A stretch of 64,000 nt of DNA, taken from Crystallibacter sulfonylureivorans_A. Its GTDB lineage: Bacteria > Actinomycetota > Actinomycetes > Actinomycetales > Micrococcaceae. Position 1 is the stretch's first letter. Every line of letters begins with the position of its first letter. The DNA lies in NCBI RefSeq assembly GCF_047607445.1, contig NZ_JBLKRT010000006.1, positions 65,363-129,362 of the forward strand. Direction: 5' to 3'. The notes beneath the pieces are model-generated. The model ran no database searches and was not told the DNA's origin. It worked only from the letters and a program-made list of their open reading frames with translations. The translations under genes and the position numbers were made by a program. Below are positions 1 through 9,600 of the stretch, one piece after another.

Positions 1-441
1 TCCGGCCTCCAGCAGTTCCTGCACCTCGGAGTGGTCCACGCTGATCTGTTCTAGCCTGCCCTGGTGCAGCCGGTAGGTGCGGGAATCGCCCACGTTGAAC
101 ACCAGCCAGTAGGGCACACCGCGTTCGGAAACCAGCGCCGCGCCGGACACGGTGGTGCCCGCCCGGGAGGCGGCTGCGTCCCTGATCCGCGCGTCGGCGC
201 GGGCAATCAGCTGTTCGAGCTCGTGCGCGCCCAGCTCGTGGCTCGCCACATAATCGCGCATTGTTTCCACACAGATGCGGCTGGCCACTTCCCCGGCCTC
301 ATGTCCGCCCATCCCATCGGCCACGACGAACATGGTGCCGTCGGCCAGATAGGCGTCCTCGTTCAGCATCCGCCGTAGTCCGCGATCGGAGCCCGCGCCG
401 ACGTTGAGCCGGATGTCGCCGGCGCCCGAAGCCGCGTTCAT
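1..441 (-). CDS. PP2C-family Ser/Thr protein phosphatase (C-terminus outside window)
   Basis: The 147 codons present begin at an ATG that overlaps the TGA of the upstream RDD-FHA gene (ATGA, 4 nt), so the two are probably translationally coupled. The translation carries PP2C hallmarks: RGLRRMLNEDAY near residue 20, VADGMGGHEAGEVAS near residues 38-52 (metal-binding Asp and Gly-Gly), and NVGDSRTYRL near residues 120-130. PP2C enzymes are Mn/Mg-dependent phosphatases; in actinobacteria such soluble forms usually oppose a PknB-type kinase. The position at the end of a MoxR-DUF58-transglutaminase-FHA operon fits that role. The reading frame is open to base 1, so about the last 40% of the protein is missing from the window. 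Confidence 0.93.
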   Translation of the reverse strand, partial: MNAASGAGDIRLNVGAGSDRGLRRMLNEDAYLADGTMFVVADGMGGHEAGEVASRICVETMRDYVASHELGAHELEQLIARADARIRDAAASRAGTTVSGAALVSERGVPYWLVFNVGDSRTYRLHQGRLEQISVDHSEVQELLEAG

Positions 442-1697
442 GCCGCTCCGACGGTGAAGCTGCGGTCGCCGAATTCCACGGTGGCACCGAGTGCCGCTGC
501 CACCGGTATCCCCGGAACCAGGGGCCGGCGGATGCCGTCTGCACCGGTCACGGCACTCCCATTCGTCGAGTTGCGGTCGGTGACCCACACCGTAGCGCCG
601 TCGACCCGCAGCAGCACGTGGGTCTTGGATACCGAGCGTCCCATGTCCGCAAAGTCGATCAGTTGGTCGATGTCCTCGCCGGCGGCTGCCGCAGGGTTGC
701 GCCCGATCAGGGCCGTCGTTTCAAGCACCACGTCGCGCCCGTCGTCGAAGGTAATAGTGAGCGGGCCTGTCGGCGTGTTGGAGGCGCGGACCATGGTGGC
801 CGCGAATTCATCGTCGGGATGACCGCCCGCGCTGGCACCTCCCGTAACCGGTCCTCCCGCAGCCGGTCCCGCCGCGGCCTGTCCCGATGCCGGTCCTGCC
901 GCGGCCAAGGCGTACGACGGCTCGGCATCGCGGCTGGCGCGGTCTTCAGCCAGCGGAGAGCTCGGCGGCACCTGGGCGATGGCCGGCGCAGCGGCCGGGA
1001 CGGGCGCAGCCACCGGGGCCGCTGCCGCGTCCGAGCCGAATCCCGGGATGGCGGAGATAACGCCGGAAGGCTGCCGGGCTGCCTCGTTCGGGGAGGCCTC
1101 GTGAAGGTGCTGTGCCTGCGCTGCCGCCCCGGCAAAACCGGCGTGCACGTCGGTTCCCTCCGGCGCAAAGGCCGCGGGCCCGTACAGTCCACCGGTGGTC
1201 AGCGGGTCGCGGCCCTGCGCGACATCCAGCACCAGGGTCTTGGCTACCTTGTCATGCCAGCCCTGCCGCTTGTGGTTCCGGTCCCAGACATTGGAGACCA
1301 CCACCACGACGGCGCCGACGGCCAGCGCCAGCCCGCCCACGGCGATGATCAGGCCGCGCAGGAAGATGGCGCCCCAGCCTGCCGCAAGGCCGTCCTCGTT
1401 GGCGGTGCGCAGGCCCAGCACCAAATTGCCGGGAGTCTTGCCGGTGGTGGCTTCCCAGCCCCACAGCCACACGGTATAGGTCAGCGACAGCAGCGAAGCC
1501 AGTCCGATCCAGAGGAACATTCCGCCCACCGCCGAGGCGGCCGCGGAGGCACTGCCGGAGGCTGCCGCCTGCATCAGCGCTGGAACGGTAGCGGCGTAGG
1601 CAGCCAGCATCAGGACGGCCGGCGGAATCTTGTCGATCAGCCACGCCCCGAGCCGTTTTCCGGCCGAGGCGCTGACCAGATTCAGTCCTGCTGCCAC
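438..1697 (-). CDS. RDD-family membrane protein with C-terminal FHA domain
   Basis: 419 aa from a GTG start that overlaps the end of the transglutaminase gene by 16 nt. Residues about 10-150 form an RDD domain (KRLGAWLIDKIPP followed by three hydrophobic segments). An Ala/Pro/Gly-rich linker spans about 160-310. The C-terminal ~100 residues are a forkhead-associated domain with the GR, S.TH and TDRNSTNGS signatures (ALIGRNP, RSVSKTHVLL, DRNSTNGSAV). FHA domains bind phosphothreonine, so this is probably a membrane-tethered receptor for a phosphoprotein made by the kinase expected with the cluster. It ends in a 4-nt overlap with the PP2C gene. Domain assignment is secure; the partner is inferred. 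Confidence 0.9.
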   Translation of the reverse strand: MAAGLNLVSASAGKRLGAWLIDKIPPAVLMLAAYAATVPALMQAAASGSASAAASAVGGMFLWIGLASLLSLTYTVWLWGWEATTGKTPGNLVLGLRTANEDGLAAGWGAIFLRGLIIAVGGLALAVGAVVVVVSNVWDRNHKRQGWHDKVAKTLVLDVAQGRDPLTTGGLYGPAAFAPEGTDVHAGFAGAAAQAQHLHEASPNEAARQPSGVISAIPGFGSDAAAAPVAAPVPAAAPAIAQVPPSSPLAEDRASRDAEPSYALAAAGPASGQAAAGPAAGGPVTGGASAGGHPDDEFAATMVRASNTPTGPLTITFDDGRDVVLETTALIGRNPAAAAGEDIDQLIDFADMGRSVSKTHVLLRVDGATVWVTDRNSTNGSAVTGADGIRRPLVPGIPVAAALGATVEFGDRSFTVGAA

Positions 1698-4180
1698 GTG
1701 CTGCTCCCGCCTTTTTCCGACCGTCCGGCCTGTGAGTCTACTGTACGGATTCTAGCGGCGGCCGGACCGCTCCGGCGCTGCGCGAGCCGCCGCCTGGCGT
1801 CGGCCACCAGCGACCGCGGGGTGTACTTGGCCCGCTGCCGCTGCCAGAAGCCCAGCGAGCCCTTCATCTCCGCCAGCGACTGGTCCACATGGTCCCAATA
1901 CTGCTGCACCTGGACCTCGGTCGGCTCGGCGGCTCCGAAGATCGCTGCGTCGGCCCGGTGCGCCAGCAGCGTGGTGCCCGCCGCCGTCGTCGGGAATTGC
2001 TCCGCCAAGGCGGCCGCGTGCTCGCGCCGGGTCGCGTTGCTGGCCGCCCGTGCTCCCATGTCCGTGGCCAGCGAGACCACCTCGCGCCAGCCTCCGCCCA
2101 CCCGCTGGCTGGGCAGGCCTTCGCTGGCCCGCCGCTTGCGCCGGCGCAGCTTCAGCCAGGCGATCAGCAACAGCGGCGCCAGCAGCACCGCCAGCGGAAT
2201 GGCACCCATCCCGATGGCCACAAACAGCCAGCCCCACTGGTCCCAGAAGGACCTGTCCTGCTGCTCGGCGTCCTGTGGCTCCGGTGCGGTGTCCGGCGGC
2301 AACTCAGCCGGTTCCTGTGGCGGAGGCGGCGGCTGCAGGACCTGCGGCTTCGGCGTGGATTTGGGCTCCTGCTGCGGCGGCGTCGGTTCGTTGTCTTCGT
2401 CCGGGGTGGGATCGAACGCGACCCAGCCGGCGTGTTCGAACGCCACCTCCACCCAGGCGTGCACGTCCTCGCCCTTGATTTCCACCGGTGCCGAGCCGGA
2501 GCGGTCCTCCTGCGGATCCGGGTAGAAACCCATCACCACCCGCGCCGGGATGCCCAGATGCCGGGCCATCAGCGCCATGGCGACGGCGTACTGCTCGTCG
2601 TCGCCAATCATCTGGTCGGCATCCAGCAGTTGGATCATCCGCCCGGCATGATGGCCGGACAGGCTGCGGGCCTCGTCTTCCTTGCCGTTGCTGAAGAAAC
2701 CGTTCTCGTGCAGGTTCCGCTCCAGCTGGCGGACCTGTTCGATCGGCACCGTCGCTTCGCCGACGAACTCGTTGGCCTTCGCCGCAATGATGTCCGGCAC
2801 CCGGGCCGGTTCCGGCAAACGGACGGACGCGAAGTCGTACTGGGCCAGCTGGGCGTCTTCCCACCGGCTCGGGAACGTGGTCTCCACCGAGTAGCCGTCG
2901 CCGGCCTGCAGGTAGCGCGTGGTCAGCGCGGTTTTCGCGTCGTCGTTGTAGAACAACGAACCGCCCAGCTCCCCGAACCGTTGGCCTTGGAACGCCACGC
3001 CGTTAATCCGCCCGCCGACCGGCAGCCAGACACCGCTGTAGTCCGCAATCTGGATGTCCAACCGCGTCCCGTCCCCGGACATCTGGCCCAGCGACGCGGC
3101 GTCGCCCACCGGTGTGAAGTTGCCGCCGCTTTCCGGATTGACGTTGTACACCGTGCCATCGAAGGTATCCAGGGCCGCCAATCGCACCCGCTGGCCCTTC
3201 GGCAGCCCCGCCACGGTGAACAGCGTCTCGTCAGGCCGGTCCTTCACGTAGCCGCGGAAATCCATCAGCGGGCTCGGGTAGTCATACAGATTGACCGGCG
3301 GAACGACGACGTCGCGCAGCACCTCGCGGTCGCCCCGCGCCGTGAGTGCCGGGCCGGCCAGCGCCGTCAACACCACCGCGCCCGCCAGCATGCCGGCGCC
3401 CATGCCCAGCCTGCGCCGCAGCCCCGCCCGGTGCGCGGCCGGGTCGGCCAGCGCCGGGCTGGCCGCCACGCCCGCGGACGCATCGCCGCGAGCCAGGTGC
3501 CGGTGCCACGCCAGCCAGGCCGCCGATACAGCCACCAGCAGCACGCCGCGCAGCACCGGCAGGGCCGGCACGTCGGTGCCGAAGGCGATGCCAAGCAGGA
3601 AGAATGCCAGCACCGGCAGCAGCGGCCAATACGGTCCGCGGACGCGCCAGGCCAGAGTGCCGGCCAGCAGGGCCGAGGCCAAGGCCCCGAGGAACGGCAC
3701 CACGAGCATGCCGTTGGAGACTCCCACCGGCGGGGCAACCGTGAGGATGTCCTTCCACGCGAAGACGAAACCGGTCAGCACGGTGCGCAGGGATTCCAGC
3801 GACGGCAGCGCTCCGCCGATGGCTTCGGTGGGAGCGGCGAAGGCGCTGCCCAGCAGCAGGTAGGCGCCGAGCCCGGCGGTGGCCGTGGACAACAGCCCCA
3901 ACCGGTACCGGGCACAGGCCAGCGACAGCAGCAGACCGACGACGATGCCGCCGAACCCTGCGGTCAGATAACGGCCATTGCCGCCGAAAACATGGTGGAA
4001 GCCAGCCAGCCCGAGTCCGAGCAGCAGCACCAGGACTGCAGCGTCGATGGCTAGCTGGCGTCCGGGCCGCGGCAGCCACGCCCCCAGTCCCCGTCCGGCG
4101 TCGTTTTTGATGTCCGCGGCGCGACGGCGGGCCCGGTCAGGCCGCCGACCCGGCGACGGAGCGTTTCCACCGCCGTTCAC
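1682..4180 (-). CDS. Membrane transglutaminase-like protein (TgpA type), catalytic Cys apparently replaced
   Basis: 832 aa from a GTG that overlaps the DUF58 stop (GTGA). The N-terminal ~270 residues contain six to seven hydrophobic segments. A periplasm-side region follows, then a transglutaminase-like core near residues 500-600, a Pro/Gln-rich linker, one more membrane segment near 655-680 and a cytoplasmic tail. The His and Asp boxes are present (GEDVHAWVEV, WVAFDPTPDED), as is the flank MALMARHLGIPARVVMGF. Where active enzymes have a nucleophilic Cys in a G-x-C-x-x-[YF]-A setting, this protein reads GDDEQYA, with Asp at about residue 528. It may bind rather than cross-link. Fourth gene of the MoxR-DUF58 operon. 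Confidence 0.9.
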   Translation of the reverse strand: MNGGGNAPSPGRRPDRARRRAADIKNDAGRGLGAWLPRPGRQLAIDAAVLVLLLGLGLAGFHHVFGGNGRYLTAGFGGIVVGLLLSLACARYRLGLLSTATAGLGAYLLLGSAFAAPTEAIGGALPSLESLRTVLTGFVFAWKDILTVAPPVGVSNGMLVVPFLGALASALLAGTLAWRVRGPYWPLLPVLAFFLLGIAFGTDVPALPVLRGVLLVAVSAAWLAWHRHLARGDASAGVAASPALADPAAHRAGLRRRLGMGAGMLAGAVVLTALAGPALTARGDREVLRDVVVPPVNLYDYPSPLMDFRGYVKDRPDETLFTVAGLPKGQRVRLAALDTFDGTVYNVNPESGGNFTPVGDAASLGQMSGDGTRLDIQIADYSGVWLPVGGRINGVAFQGQRFGELGGSLFYNDDAKTALTTRYLQAGDGYSVETTFPSRWEDAQLAQYDFASVRLPEPARVPDIIAAKANEFVGEATVPIEQVRQLERNLHENGFFSNGKEDEARSLSGHHAGRMIQLLDADQMIGDDEQYAVAMALMARHLGIPARVVMGFYPDPQEDRSGSAPVEIKGEDVHAWVEVAFEHAGWVAFDPTPDEDNEPTPPQQEPKSTPKPQVLQPPPPPQEPAELPPDTAPEPQDAEQQDRSFWDQWGWLFVAIGMGAIPLAVLLAPLLLIAWLKLRRRKRRASEGLPSQRVGGGWREVVSLATDMGARAASNATRREHAAALAEQFPTTAAGTTLLAHRADAAIFGAAEPTEVQVQQYWDHVDQSLAEMKGSLGFWQRQRAKYTPRSLVADARRRLAQRRSGPAAARIRTVDSQAGRSEKGGSSTWQQD

Positions 4181-5529
4181 GCGGCCGCCTTCCGGAGCAC
4201 GATGGCCAGGTCGTCCAAGCTGGGCAGCGACAACACGGACAGGTCGCCGATGGTCGCCCGCGCGGCCTCGAGTCCCCCGCCGCAGCGTATGGCGAAGGCA
4301 CGGATGCCGGCCGGCACCGCGGACGACGCCTGGCGCAGCTGGGTGGCGGACACCCGGTCGCCGACGACCAAAAACATGACCGACGCGTTCGGCACGGCCT
4401 CGGCGGTATTTCGGGCCAGCTCCACCGCGGTGGACCGCTGCGGCTTGCCTTCGATCCGGGTCATTTCATCCAGCAGGATGCGTCCGGTCTCGCTGCGCAG
4501 CGGGCCCCGCTGGGTCAGCACGCTCAGGTTGCGCTGCTCGCGGATGGCCTGCAGCCCGATCGACGCGCCCACGGAGACCGCCAGCTCGAAGTCCTCCTCC
4601 AAGCTGTATTCCTCGGTGTTGGTGGAGACCGCCACGGCCAGGTGCGCGCGGCGGGTTTCCTCGAACTGGCGGACCATCAGCGAGTTGGTGCGTGCCGTTG
4701 TCTTCCAGTGGATGTAGCGCCGGTCGTCGCCGGGGACATAATCGCGCAGCGCGTGGAAGGAGACGTCGGCGCTGGCCAGTTCCTTAGTGGGCAGTCCCTC
4801 GAGGTCGCGGATGAAGCCGGACGCGGAGCTGCCCAGTGCCGTGGTGCGCGGATGAACAAACAGGTCGGTAGCTTCGGTCCACATCATTTGGCGGCGCAGC
4901 AGGCCCAGCGGATCCTGGCGCACGGAGCGGACCGGACCCACCACAATGACGGCGCGGCGCTGCGTCGGGATGGTGAACAGGTCCTCATGCACCTGCCCGG
5001 CCTTCATCCGCGGCAGCTGGAAGACGGCAGTGGCTGCTCCCACCGGCAGCTCCAGCGCAGCCGGCAGCAACGGCTTGTCCGCGGTATTCGTTACGGCCAC
5101 GCTGCCCACGGCCCGGTCACCCACCGCGACCCTGGTGCGCGCCAAATCCAATTCCACGCCGTAGGACGAACGGCCGATGACAAAACCGATGGCCAGCAGC
5201 AGCAGGAACAGTCCCATCAGCGCAGCGATCTTGGCTTCCTGCCAGCCGAAGGCCGTTCCAAGCACCACCAGCAGCAGGGCGCTGCCGGCCACCACCCAGC
5301 CCAGCGGACTGACTGTCTCCAGTACCGGCCTCAGGTAACGCTCGGTGGCCCGCCGGATCCATCGCCAGCCCGGCAGCAGGTATTGGTCGGCGAGTGACGC
5401 AGCTTCGGCCGCCAACGACGCCGGATGCAGCACGCTGGACTTGTCCGGGGCTATCTGGCGAATCGTTTCGCCGAGCCCGCCGAGCCTGCGGGTCTGGTCA
5501 GGCTCCCGCTTCGTCGTCGTCTCCGTCAT
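4177..5529 (-). CDS. DUF58 domain protein
   Basis: 450 aa from the ATG at 5529, which has a GGAAG Shine-Dalgarno about 7 nt upstream; a TTG at 5550 in the same frame is an alternative start. Two hydrophobic segments (about residues 85-135) are followed by the DUF58 signature near residues 220-300 (LRDYVPGDDRRYIHWKTTARTNSLMVRQFEE) and a von Willebrand A-like C-terminal half. DUF58 proteins are standard partners of MoxR AAA+ ATPases, which are thought to act as chaperones on VWA-type proteins. It lies between moxR and the transglutaminase gene, overlapping the latter by 4 nt. Confidence 0.92.
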   Translation of the reverse strand: MTETTTKREPDQTRRLGGLGETIRQIAPDKSSVLHPASLAAEAASLADQYLLPGWRWIRRATERYLRPVLETVSPLGWVVAGSALLLVVLGTAFGWQEAKIAALMGLFLLLLAIGFVIGRSSYGVELDLARTRVAVGDRAVGSVAVTNTADKPLLPAALELPVGAATAVFQLPRMKAGQVHEDLFTIPTQRRAVIVVGPVRSVRQDPLGLLRRQMMWTEATDLFVHPRTTALGSSASGFIRDLEGLPTKELASADVSFHALRDYVPGDDRRYIHWKTTARTNSLMVRQFEETRRAHLAVAVSTNTEEYSLEEDFELAVSVGASIGLQAIREQRNLSVLTQRGPLRSETGRILLDEMTRIEGKPQRSTAVELARNTAEAVPNASVMFLVVGDRVSATQLRQASSAVPAGIRAFAIRCGGGLEAARATIGDLSVLSLPSLDDLAIVLRKAAA

Positions 5530-5568
5530 GCAGCCGCTTCCGGCTGCCAAAGTAGCTCGGGCACGGCC

Positions 5569-6540
5569 TTAGACCGTCACCCGCTGCTGCGGGGCCGGCA
5601 CGTCTGCCAGCACGCGGGACATCACGGCCTCCGGCGTCGCGCCGGCAAATTCCGCCTCGGGGTCCATCACAAACCGGTGGTTCCAGACCACCGGAGCCAG
5701 TTCCTTGATGTCGTCCGGCAACACGAAGTTCCGGCCCTGGCTCGCGGCCCAGACCTTGGCCGCACGGACCATGGCCAAGGCGCCGCGGACGCTCACACCC
5801 AAACGGGACTCCGCCGCATTACGGGTTTCCTCGCACAAATGCGAGACGTATTCCAGCACCGAGGTGTCCACGTGGTTAGTGGCGGCCAGCTCCGCCATGT
5901 CCCGCACCGCGTCGGTGGTGATGATCGGAGTCAGCGCAGCGGACCGGTCCCGGGTGCTGGCTCCGCCCAGCAGTTCCACCGTCGACGCCCGGTCGGGATA
6001 ACCGATTGACGTCTTGATCAAGAAGCGGTCCAGCTGGGCTTCCGGCAGCCGGTAGGTACCGGCCTGCTCGATCGGGTTCTGCGTGGCGATCACCATGAAG
6101 GGCCGTCCGGCGTCGTAGGTTACGCCGTCCACCGTCACCCGGCCTTCCTCCATCACTTCCAGCAGCGCCGACTGGGTCTTCGGCGAGGCACGGTTGATCT
6201 CGTCCGCCAGCACTACCGTGGCGAAGATCGGGCCCTTGTGGAACTCGAACTTCTGCGTCTTCTGGTCGTAAATCGTGATGCCCGTGACGTCCGACGGCAG
6301 CAGGTCCGGCGTGAATTGAATGCGGGAGTTCGAACCCTGCACCGTGGCGGACAGCGACCGGGCCAGCATCGTTTTGCCCGTTCCCGGTGCATCCTCCAGC
6401 AGCACATGCCCCTCGGCCAGCATGGCGGTAAGCACCAGCCGCACCACCTGGTTCTTACCCAGCACCGCTTGGCCCACATTGGCGGCCAGCTTCTCGAACG
6501 TCTCGGCGAACCACTCGGCCTGCTCGGAAGTCATCGTCAT
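5569..6540 (-). CDS. MoxR-family AAA+ ATPase
   Basis: 323 aa. It has Walker A (DAPGTGKTMLARS, about residues 54-66), Walker B with the MoxR insertion signature (LADEINRASPKTQSALLEVMEE), sensor 1 (VIATQNPIEQAGTYRLPEAQLDRF) and a C-terminal lid. MoxR ATPases assist maturation of VWA/DUF58-type proteins; the DUF58 gene starts about 40 nt downstream. The gene begins about 100 nt after the end of the giant Ig/Fn3 gene on the same strand, so it may be in one transcript with it or have its own promoter. Two in-frame ATGs (residues 1 and 3) make the exact start ambiguous by two codons. Confidence 0.95.
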   Translation of the reverse strand: MTMTSEQAEWFAETFEKLAANVGQAVLGKNQVVRLVLTAMLAEGHVLLEDAPGTGKTMLARSLSATVQGSNSRIQFTPDLLPSDVTGITIYDQKTQKFEFHKGPIFATVVLADEINRASPKTQSALLEVMEEGRVTVDGVTYDAGRPFMVIATQNPIEQAGTYRLPEAQLDRFLIKTSIGYPDRASTVELLGGASTRDRSAALTPIITTDAVRDMAELAATNHVDTSVLEYVSHLCEETRNAAESRLGVSVRGALAMVRAAKVWAASQGRNFVLPDDIKELAPVVWNHRFVMDPEAEFAGATPEAVMSRVLADVPAPQQRVTV

Positions 6541-6642
6541 GCTGTTCTCGGTCTCTCTTCGTCGTGCATCGGTGTCAAAAACCTCTAGTTACTTTACGGA
6601 GCGCTGGTTGAGCCGGACCAACCGGTCCGCATTCGTTGGCTG

Positions 6643-9600
6643 CTACGAGCACTTACCCATCCCTGCGGGTGGGTTTCCGCCCAAGTGTGATCCCCCGCTG
6701 GCAAGAGTCACGTGTTCACCCTTGATGTAGAGCCCGTTGTTCATGGATTTGCCGCCCGATTCCTGCTTGTACCAATAGGTACCGGCTCGGACGAGCCAGC
6801 AATTGGTCACCAAGGTGGGGTATTCGTTTCTCTCGTTCGCCCAGTGTCCGCCCGAGCACGAGGCGGGAGGTCCGGGGCTGTAGTTCGTGCCGTTTCTAGG
6901 GTCCATACATGTGCGGTACCCAGCGTCGAGTGTTCCACCCACCTGGATCGTCCATGATGTCGGCGGCTTCGGCTTGGGCTTGCTGCCGCTCGTTCCGGAG
7001 GCAGATGCGACTGCACCGATATCGCCCTTGGAGTTGACGGCCCGGACCTTGATGTCCACCGTGGTGCTATGGCCGACGTTGACCGTGCGGCTGCCAGAAG
7101 CAACGGAGACGTTCTCCCACCCCTTGCCCTCGACGTTGATTTGCAGCTTCGCAACGTCGTGGCTGGTGGTATTGGGCGGGCCCCAGCGCACTGTCACCTG
7201 CGGGCTGTTGGTCTCGCCGCTCTGGCCCGTGGCTGAAGCGGTAGCGTTGCCGGGAGCACCGTACGGCGTCGCATTCGCGGAGGCAGCGCTCGGCGCACTG
7301 GAGTAGCTCGCGCCGTCGCTGTTGGCCACGGCGGTGATGCGGACGTTGACGGCCTTGCCGTTGGTGAAGCCGCCCACCTGCTGGCCGTTCGAAATGGCCA
7401 TGGTCCGGCTGTCGCTGAAAGTCGCCCGGTAGCTGATCTCGCCGGCCTGGGCGCCGTTGCGCTGCGCGGCGGTGAGCTCGTTGAAGGACACCGTCACCGA
7501 TCGCCCTGCGCCTCCGGTCTGTGCTTCCTTCAGCGCGACACCCGTCGGTGCGTCCGGCGCCCCGACCGCCCGCCGGGCGTTGGACTGCGGGCTGGCCTCG
7601 CCAGAGCCGGCCTTGTTCCGCGCCGTGACGGAATAGGTGTAGGCGGTCTCCGAGTTAGGCGCCGTCACCGTCTGCGAGGTCGCGTTCACCGCGGGGAAGG
7701 TCCGGGTCAGCTTGCCGCCCTGGTATTCGCGCACGGTGTAGTCGAGGATCTCGCCGCCGTTGTTGGACGGCGCAGCCCAGCTGACCTTGAGCTGGCTTTG
7801 GTCGCCCACGGACTTGACCCGCTCGGTAGCCGGCGCGGTGGGTGCAGCCGGCGGACCGGCGGGCACCTCCGCAGCCGAGTAGGCGCTGAACTCGCTGGGC
7901 TCCGGAGCCCGGTTATGCGCCTGCACCCGGACTTCGTAGGCCTGCCCGTTCTCCAGCCCCTCCCACTGATAGCTGGTCCCGGTCAGCCCGTTCTTCTGCA
8001 GTTGGCCGTTCGGCGGTGCCGGCGAGATCTCCAGCGTGTAGCTCTCAATCGCCGAGCCCTCATTTTCCGGAGCGGTCCAGGAGACGCTGAGGGATTTGTC
8101 GCCGAACTTCAGCTGCGGCGCCGCCGGCGTAGCGGGCCGCACATCCGGCCGCGCCACCGCAGACTCCGCAGACGGGTCGGACGTGCCCACGCTGTTCTCC
8201 GCCGTCACGGTGAAGGTGTATTCCACGTCGTTCGTCAGGCCGGTCAGTGTGCAGGTGGTGGTTGCGCACTGCTGGCTGAATCCGCCGCCGGCGGCATTCA
8301 CGGTGTAACCGGTGATCGGGTCGCCGTTGTCGCTCGGGGCCGTCCAGGACAGCACCACGCTTTGGTTGCGGACAGAATCCACCAGCGGCGTGCTCGGCGC
8401 CTCCGGCCGGCCCTTGACCACCAGCGAGACGTTCGCCGTCGCTTGCCGGCTGCCTTCGCGGGTCTTGTCCTCCACCGTGTATTCCACATTCATGGTGCCG
8501 GAGAAGTCGGCGCCGGGCGTCACGATGATTCGCTCGCCGTCGATTTCCGCGGTGCCGCCATTGCCCGCCGTCGCGCTCACGATCGTCAGCGGCGTTTCCG
8601 GGAACGGGTTCACGTCGTTCGCCAGCACGTCCACCGGCAGCGCTTCGCCCTGCACCGCGTCCGGCACCTCGTCGTCGTTGGCCACGGGCAGCGGACGGGT
8701 GGAAGCGGTCGCTGCCACCGTCACCCGGCTGGTCACCTTATCCGAGCGGCCGTCAGTCACGGAGAAATTGACGACGCCGGTGGCTCCCGTGTCGATCTCG
8801 GCATCCGCCGACACCCGCAGCACGCTGCCCTCCAGGCGGACGTCGAAGCCTTCCGGAGTCCCGCCTTCCACGGCGAATTCCAGCTTTTCCAGGTCCTCCG
8901 GGTTCGGGTCGCTGGCCAGCGGGCGCAGGTCGTAGCTCACGGCGTCTTCGCCCTTGGCGACGTCCAGCGTGCCGGTGGTCAGCTCCGGCGGGAAATTCCG
9001 GTCCGCGTTCGGGATCACCTCGGTCATGATGGTCAGCGTGGATTTGAGCCCCTCGGGGTCATCGGGGCCGGAGCCGTCGGTCACCTCGAAGGTGATCGAG
9101 CCGCGGCCCGCATAGTCGATGTCCGCCTTGTAACTGAGCGTGCTCTCATCCGCCATCCACTCGTCGTCGCTGGTGCCGATCGCCCGGATGCTCGCCGCCT
9201 CGGTGATCCGCGGCGTGCGCCCCGGCCGGACCTCCACCAGTTCGGTCAGGTCCAGACGCAGCTCGTCCCCGGCGGTCACGTCGCGCGGTGTGTTGTCGCG
9301 CAGCACCGGATACTGCTCGCCCAGCGGCGGCACCCAGATGACCGCGGTGGCCTGCAGTCCGTCCACGTCCCGCACGGTGTAAGGGATCAGCTGCACGTCC
9401 TCGGTCAGTTCCACGTTGACCTGGCCGTCGGCAACCGTCCGCGCCGTCGGGTAGTCGCCGTCGACGATGACTTCCAGCTCCTTGGCTACGCCGTCGGGAT
9501 CCTCGTCGTTTTCCAAGACAGGGACGTCGACGGCGGTGCGGCCCTTGATGTCGGCCGATTCCACCCGGTCGTCGCGTGCCAGCGGCGCCGCCAGCGGCGC

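Noticed and set aside
618..2525. 635-codon plus-strand open frame
   Set aside because: Antisense to the RDD-FHA and transglutaminase genes, which have clear domain motifs; typical long shadow frame of high-GC DNA.
1889..4054. 721-codon plus-strand open frame
   Set aside because: Antisense to the transglutaminase gene; translation is Arg/Gln/His-rich with no recognisable domain.
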